From NCBI RefSeq assembly GCF_037126465.1, contig NC_088206.1:52246841-52310840 (forward strand): a stretch of 64,000 bases of DNA. The letters are read 5' to 3'. The stretch's first letter is position 1. Each line of letters starts with the position of its first letter. This DNA comes from Ornithodoros turicata (taxonomy: Eukaryota > Arthropoda > Arachnida > Ixodida > Argasidae). The translations under genes and the position numbers were made by a program. Under the pieces are notes generated by a model. The model ran no database searches, was not told where the DNA came from, and saw nothing but the letters and a program-made list of their open reading frames with translations. Positions 50,201-56,200 of this stretch are shown in pieces.

Positions 50201-53200
50201 TAATCTTTCTTTTTGTTTATCACGATGACTGATAACGATCATGGCAGCCGTTCTTCCACAGGTAGGTGTGGATTACTTAGTACACTGCAGCTACCAAGCT
50301 TTAATTGTATTTATGACTACTTTGTTTGCTATATGAACTGAGTTTACTAACTTTCAGTTCGTGAATTTTCGAGTTTTTGTATCTGCCATTCGCATTCTGT
50401 TAAAACACACCCACGCGCGGCAGAGAAGAACGGTTGAAGAAAAAAAAAAAAAGGCAAACGGTTACAGTGGCTGACGGCAAGTTCCAGAGTTCAACTTAAT
50501 GAAATCTATACACTCCAATTAAAAAAAATGGACGGCAGAATCCGCTCAAAGTGAATGCCGGAAATGGACGTTTGCCACGTTTTTTTGTCACACACATTTA
50601 GAATGCGGTTACTGACCCACCGTGTTGATATATAATGTGGGATCTGGAAGGAATGCCCAACAAATGACATCCGAGAAGGGACACGAATAGGTTAGAACAC
50701 AAACACATAGGCCTCAGAAAGCCAAGGAACGATGAATCTAAAGAAAAGCGGAACGTGTACAGCGCGTTTCAACTAGGGCACCGCCTATCCAGGGTACGCT
50801 CCTTTATTCTGAAGGATCGGACCCTGCGGCGAACTCTCCTGTAAAGGTCATTTGGTATTTGCCTGCGACACCCCTCGGGGAAGGCTGGGACTTAGAAACC
50901 TCGGTTACCAACTTATACGGTGAATCTCGCTTGCTACAGTCCACCGGTTTCGGTTTCGCTGGGCGTTGGGTGAGCTTCCAGGCATTCCAGCTTCCCTCGA
51001 TACACTCCGATTACGGTGAAAATTTTAAGATTTGTTCAGTGCACAATTGTCTCCCTTCAGTGCGGATGTTGCTTTCAGACAAGCAATAGAACAATGCGAA
51101 GTGACAAGTTGAAAAATCAAATTTTTCAGTTTTTCTAATGAGCGTTTATAAATTACCAACACCAAATACATATCTGTGGTGCATTTTGTATATCCCAGGA
51201 CACCACGCTGCAAAAAAAAAAAAAAAAACTACATGACGCTATCTTCTTTTTTCTTCGCGTAAAATCTTGACGAAGAGGAGCAAAAAATGAAATATGGTCA
51301 TGCTCCTCGCTTTATAGTAGAGCAGCTGGGCGATGTATAAACAAAAGAGCGCTGTAGCGCATTAGTATAGAAAAAAAAAAAAAAAGCAAGCTTTCCTATG
51401 ATATCAATACCTCCAACGTCAGACAAATAGGAGCGGCGCAACCTCTTGGCAAAACATAGCACGGAAGGGTATCGGTAATGGTAACGGAAACAGAAACGGT
51501 ATATTACCGAATTGGAGATGGTAACGATAACGGAAACGGAAACGCATACCACTGTCCTCCATTACCGGAAACAGAAACGGAAACGAAAACTATCGTCCGG
51601 TAATGGCTATTACTGTTGTGCGATGACATTTCAGTGACTTTTCATGTTATTTTTGTATTTTGATGATCCATTCCCTGTAATGCTCTATATACTACACGAT
51701 AGCATAGAAACAAAGGGCAATATTGAATACCGAGGGTGTATCAGCGCTTACCTACTCGTGACATTACCTACCTAAATGACATCAGGACTTAAACAACATA
51801 GACTCCAGGCACTCTACTCCACCATATAGCGCAGGGATCACAGCATATGATTTTTTTTTTTTTTTTGCATTCTTCATTTCACCGTGGCAATGGCAGTATT
51901 GTTTACTTCTGGGAGCGTCCGCATATGAATGTGACATTCGATGAAAGTTACGCCCATCTTGGGTTGCTGAACTCAGAGTGACTGAAGACAGAAGACTGAC
52001 TGAATACATGTTCCTACACTTCTTTAAAAATCTTGCAAGATGTGCGCATCCCAACGACGTAAGATTACTTGTGTAATGTGCACGTGTGACACCGAAGTAG
52101 CACTTGGGCAAAACAGAGTGCTGACAGTGCCGGACTGGCTGTCCTCCCGCAGATCTGTAACAGCCGTTCCATTACCGGAAACAGTAACGGAAACAAAATT
52201 AAAAGCTGGCATCAGCGACGGATAACGGAAACGAAAATATAGCAGTAACGAAAATGAAAACGGTATAACGAAAGTACGTCCGTTATCCCTTCCTGAAACG
52301 TGGTAGTTTTCACAAGCGGAGTAGGACCGAGGCCTTAAAGTGCCACTACGGACTAAATCTCGAATCTTCAGAATCCTACCAAAGTTATGTTACTGAAATC
52401 TTCTTGTCTCACTTTACATTCCTGCGAAATATGTTGGCTCTACATGACGCAAAAGCTAGAGAAATTAATTTTTTGTTTTTGAGAACTGTGACGTCATGTT
52501 ATGCTCAGACGGAGCGCCGTCTCTCATCTGGCAACGTTGTTGCCCTTCGAGTCTTCTGGGGGCTCACTTTTTGCACTCCGGTAGCGGAGCCCCACGTGAC
52601 GTACGATTCAACCGCTCCGACTTTGGAGAAAACACAAAGGAGGGAGAAGCCATTAATATTTCCAATTTTCCCATCTTTCGATCAGCCTCACACGACTTCT
52701 CCACGACGTGAGCCTCCCCGGACGCCGGCGTCGTTGCTAGGACACGAGTGCCTTCTCCACAACATGACACCAATGCCGTTTGTGGGTGTGTGATTATGTC
52801 ACTCGCTCGTTGCGTCATCGAAAGTTGTGGAGGCTCAGCAGATCTTCAAAAATCGACAGAAATGCATAGCGTTCGTAAACAGGATTGAAATTTCGCGTAT
52901 AGAATCCTTGAGGCTCCTTCTTTTCATGGACTAAATGAGATAAACGCTGCTTTCTGAGTCCGGAGTGGCACTTTAAGATACGTAAATTATCCCAGAAGTG
53001 TGCACCTGATACGAGCGCGCATCCATCGGCGTTTGCACTTCCCGACGTGGATTTTGCACAGCAGTTTTGAAGAACGAATTTTGGACAATGTTTGTGACGT
53101 CTGCGATGGGATGTGGTTTCGCACTGACGTGGCGTCCGCACGCACGAAACACCGCCAATTGTTGGCCAGGAAGTTCACAGCAGTATGTGTGGAAAAGTTT

Positions 53201-56200
53201 AAGAAAAAAATAAGGAATATGAAGAAAAACTTGTCTCGATGTGTATGCGGAATACAACCGTGAGCTTCATCTCGCTCTTATTGCGCGTGCACGATACAGC
53301 TCTCGCGGTAACGTCTTCCCACATGGTGGTGGTGGTGGTGGTGGTGGTGATGGCGATAGGGCTTGCCGTTGTCGGCCTCACGTATGTGGGCAACGTCACG
53401 ACTGACGCCCTGGGGGAATGTGCGTCCTGGGCCGACTTCTAAGGGAACTGTGCCGACATATGTCTGAAAGCGTCTGAGGAAAACCCAGGAAAAACCCCAG
53501 ACAGCCCACATGGGCTGCGAAAAGGCCCGAATTTTTTCGAGATCTCTGGCCAATCACGAGCCAAAATACAGTTCGTTTTTAATTCCAGGCTTTCCAAGCT
53601 ATATTTCACTTGTATGTAGGTTGTTACTAAAAAATTTAAAATAATTAGCGTTTCTTGTCACACGTGTTACTTGTAGTGCTTGTTCTATGCAAAAAGCTGT
53701 TAAACTACGCCGTCAACATAACACAACTTGTATGTCTGCTGCTTTTCGGTAGACCTTTAATAGCGGGTTTTAGTCCATCGGAATATGTTCAAGTTAACGG
53801 TTCCGAAAGCATCGCCTATCGCTCTGTTTCTTTGAAGCGGGTGACATCGTATTCATTGAGTTGACATTACTAAGCTTGGATTTGGTAACTTCTGTTATCG
53901 TACCGTTTCGTACACTCTTAAAAATGAACATCACAGCATAGCACGCTCCTAGCCAGCAGTCATCTTGAATGATATCGTTATCTGCCCTGATTTGTTGAAA
54001 ACGGGAGGCGTACGCCTTTTTATGACAATTATGAACAGCACAAGTGTCACAGAAAAGGCGTAGGCCTCCCGTTTTCAACAAATCAGGGAAGATAACGATA
54101 TCATTCGAGATGATGGTTGGCTAGGAGCGTGCTATGCGGTGAACTTCATTTTTAAGAGTGTAGAGGTCTTCCGGTGTACTAAAACTAACTCATGAGGGAC
54201 AGTGATTATGGAACCACAGCAAACTGCTAACAAGGTCGCTTGTTTCGCTAGCAAAACGATAGCAAGCGATCGGTAGTCCAAAGTTGAACGTACAGATTGA
54301 TGAAGACTCTTCATTTGCTTAACATTGGAGACAAACACCCTCTTGGAAAGTTTTGCATTTATGCTAACAGTCACAGAAAGGTGCGTGCAGCTTCACATTT
54401 AAGCATGCGCAGAAGTTCATTAACAGTCGTCAACGTAATTCGATCAATCATGACTTTTTCAGGTGGACCCTTTCCTTGCAGTATTTTGATTCGGCGTTTA
54501 CCATCCTAAATTACTATTGACTGTGCTGCCGACATCTAATCTTACTGTTCAATTTTTTTTGTTTACCTAGACGGGGACAGGCTCTATTATCTATCAGCGT
54601 CTCGCAATTCTACTTCCCATTTTTGTCTCGTTGCTATGCACAGCATTGGAATAGCAAAAAGAACCAACATAAGCCACATTGTCACGTTTGCGGTACAGCA
54701 GCACCCATATTTTAGGACAGCGTGAGGGAAATAGTTCTAAGAGAGCTTCTCACTTTGCGTAGGCCTTCTCCAGCAAGGCGCTCCAGAAGATATTGCCTAC
54801 CGCTGACCGCATATAGATGAGCGCACCTTCTTCAGAGGTTGGAAGAAAGTCATCAACGACGACATCTAGCCAGCGGTTGTCTTTCCAAATGCGAAAGTGG
54901 AAAATCCCAGCATAGTCCGTTTCGAATGACTGGTCCTTTGGCACCACGAGATCAAAGAGCTCTTTTTTGAGGGTAAGGCTGGCAAACGAAGAAGCCATCC
55001 AACAATCTCCTGCGCACATTGAAAAATAATAATAATACAATGGATGGTATCGGCCACGTACCAGCAAAAAGCCGAACCCGTTCGCGTTTTGACTTTTCAG
55101 TTGTCTTACTTGTCAAAGACAAAGAAATGATTTTTTTTTTTTATTGTACACCAGCAAGCTCGCCTTATCATACTTTGTTCGTCTATGGAATACAGCGTCG
55201 GGATCACTCACGTGACCTATCCATACCCAGTTGGTCCTGCTCCACAGTTGCGTGCGTTGATAAAAGCAAAGTGTATCATTGCCACTTTAGACCACCTTCT
55301 GTGATCGGAAAATGCCCATAAGCTGCAGCTATCTCGAATTTCCACGCCAACAGAAACGGTAACACGCTTATATTCTTGCTGCAAAAGCCTGAACGAAGCT
55401 TTTGCGTTCACATTATGAACCTCTCGTTGTCATGGAGATTAACATGCACGGGAAGCTGGAGCGCGAAATATGCAGTGATATGAGGAGTCGTACTGAGGTA
55501 GTCTGAGTTTGGGCACAATAACAGAAGGCATATGCACTTGAACACATTCGTGGGTAGACTTCTCAGCAGTCGTCGTACATTGTAGATGAGACGCGTGTAG
55601 ATGTAGGCTGTATAGACGCAAAGCAATCTACCTCTGTAGGCATACAACAGTCTATGTTCCGCTTTACATATGCCCCTAACAATACAGTCATTATGGCGAG
55701 TACGCGACCCATATTTATCCTTTCCTATAGTTCGGCTGCACGAGCGCGTACCGCAGTTTACGCTCCGCTCATCGTTAAATACGCAGAGACATCCAATACC
55801 CTAGATATCTCTGCTATCCCCCCCCTCGCTATCTCCGTTCCCCTCCAATACACAAAGAGAAGAAAGCCGTTACGTTAATGCGCGCTCCGTAATCATTTGG
55901 CACTACAAAATCTGTTTGATTCTGGTCTTGAGCTTGGTTGTATCGCGTCACTCTTTCAGCACTTTGGACATATTCGGGACCACACTCTCAGAAAAAAGGG
56001 TGGAGCAGTTAAACCTTTAGGAGGTAATATTTATCGCATATGTTGTGCCTAAAAGGTTGCAAAGTTCTACCTGCTACCTCATTCTCTGCAACGAATGATA
56101 GGGTTACCACTTCTGATTCGGTGAGCGAGGGGGGCGCACGCCTTTTTGCAGCAATTTGGATATATGATAATTGCTTTTACCACCCTTTTACACTCTTTGT

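Noticed and set aside
53278..53553. Frame with a poly-His run
   Set aside because: The His run is the (CAC)n tail of a SINE fragment.
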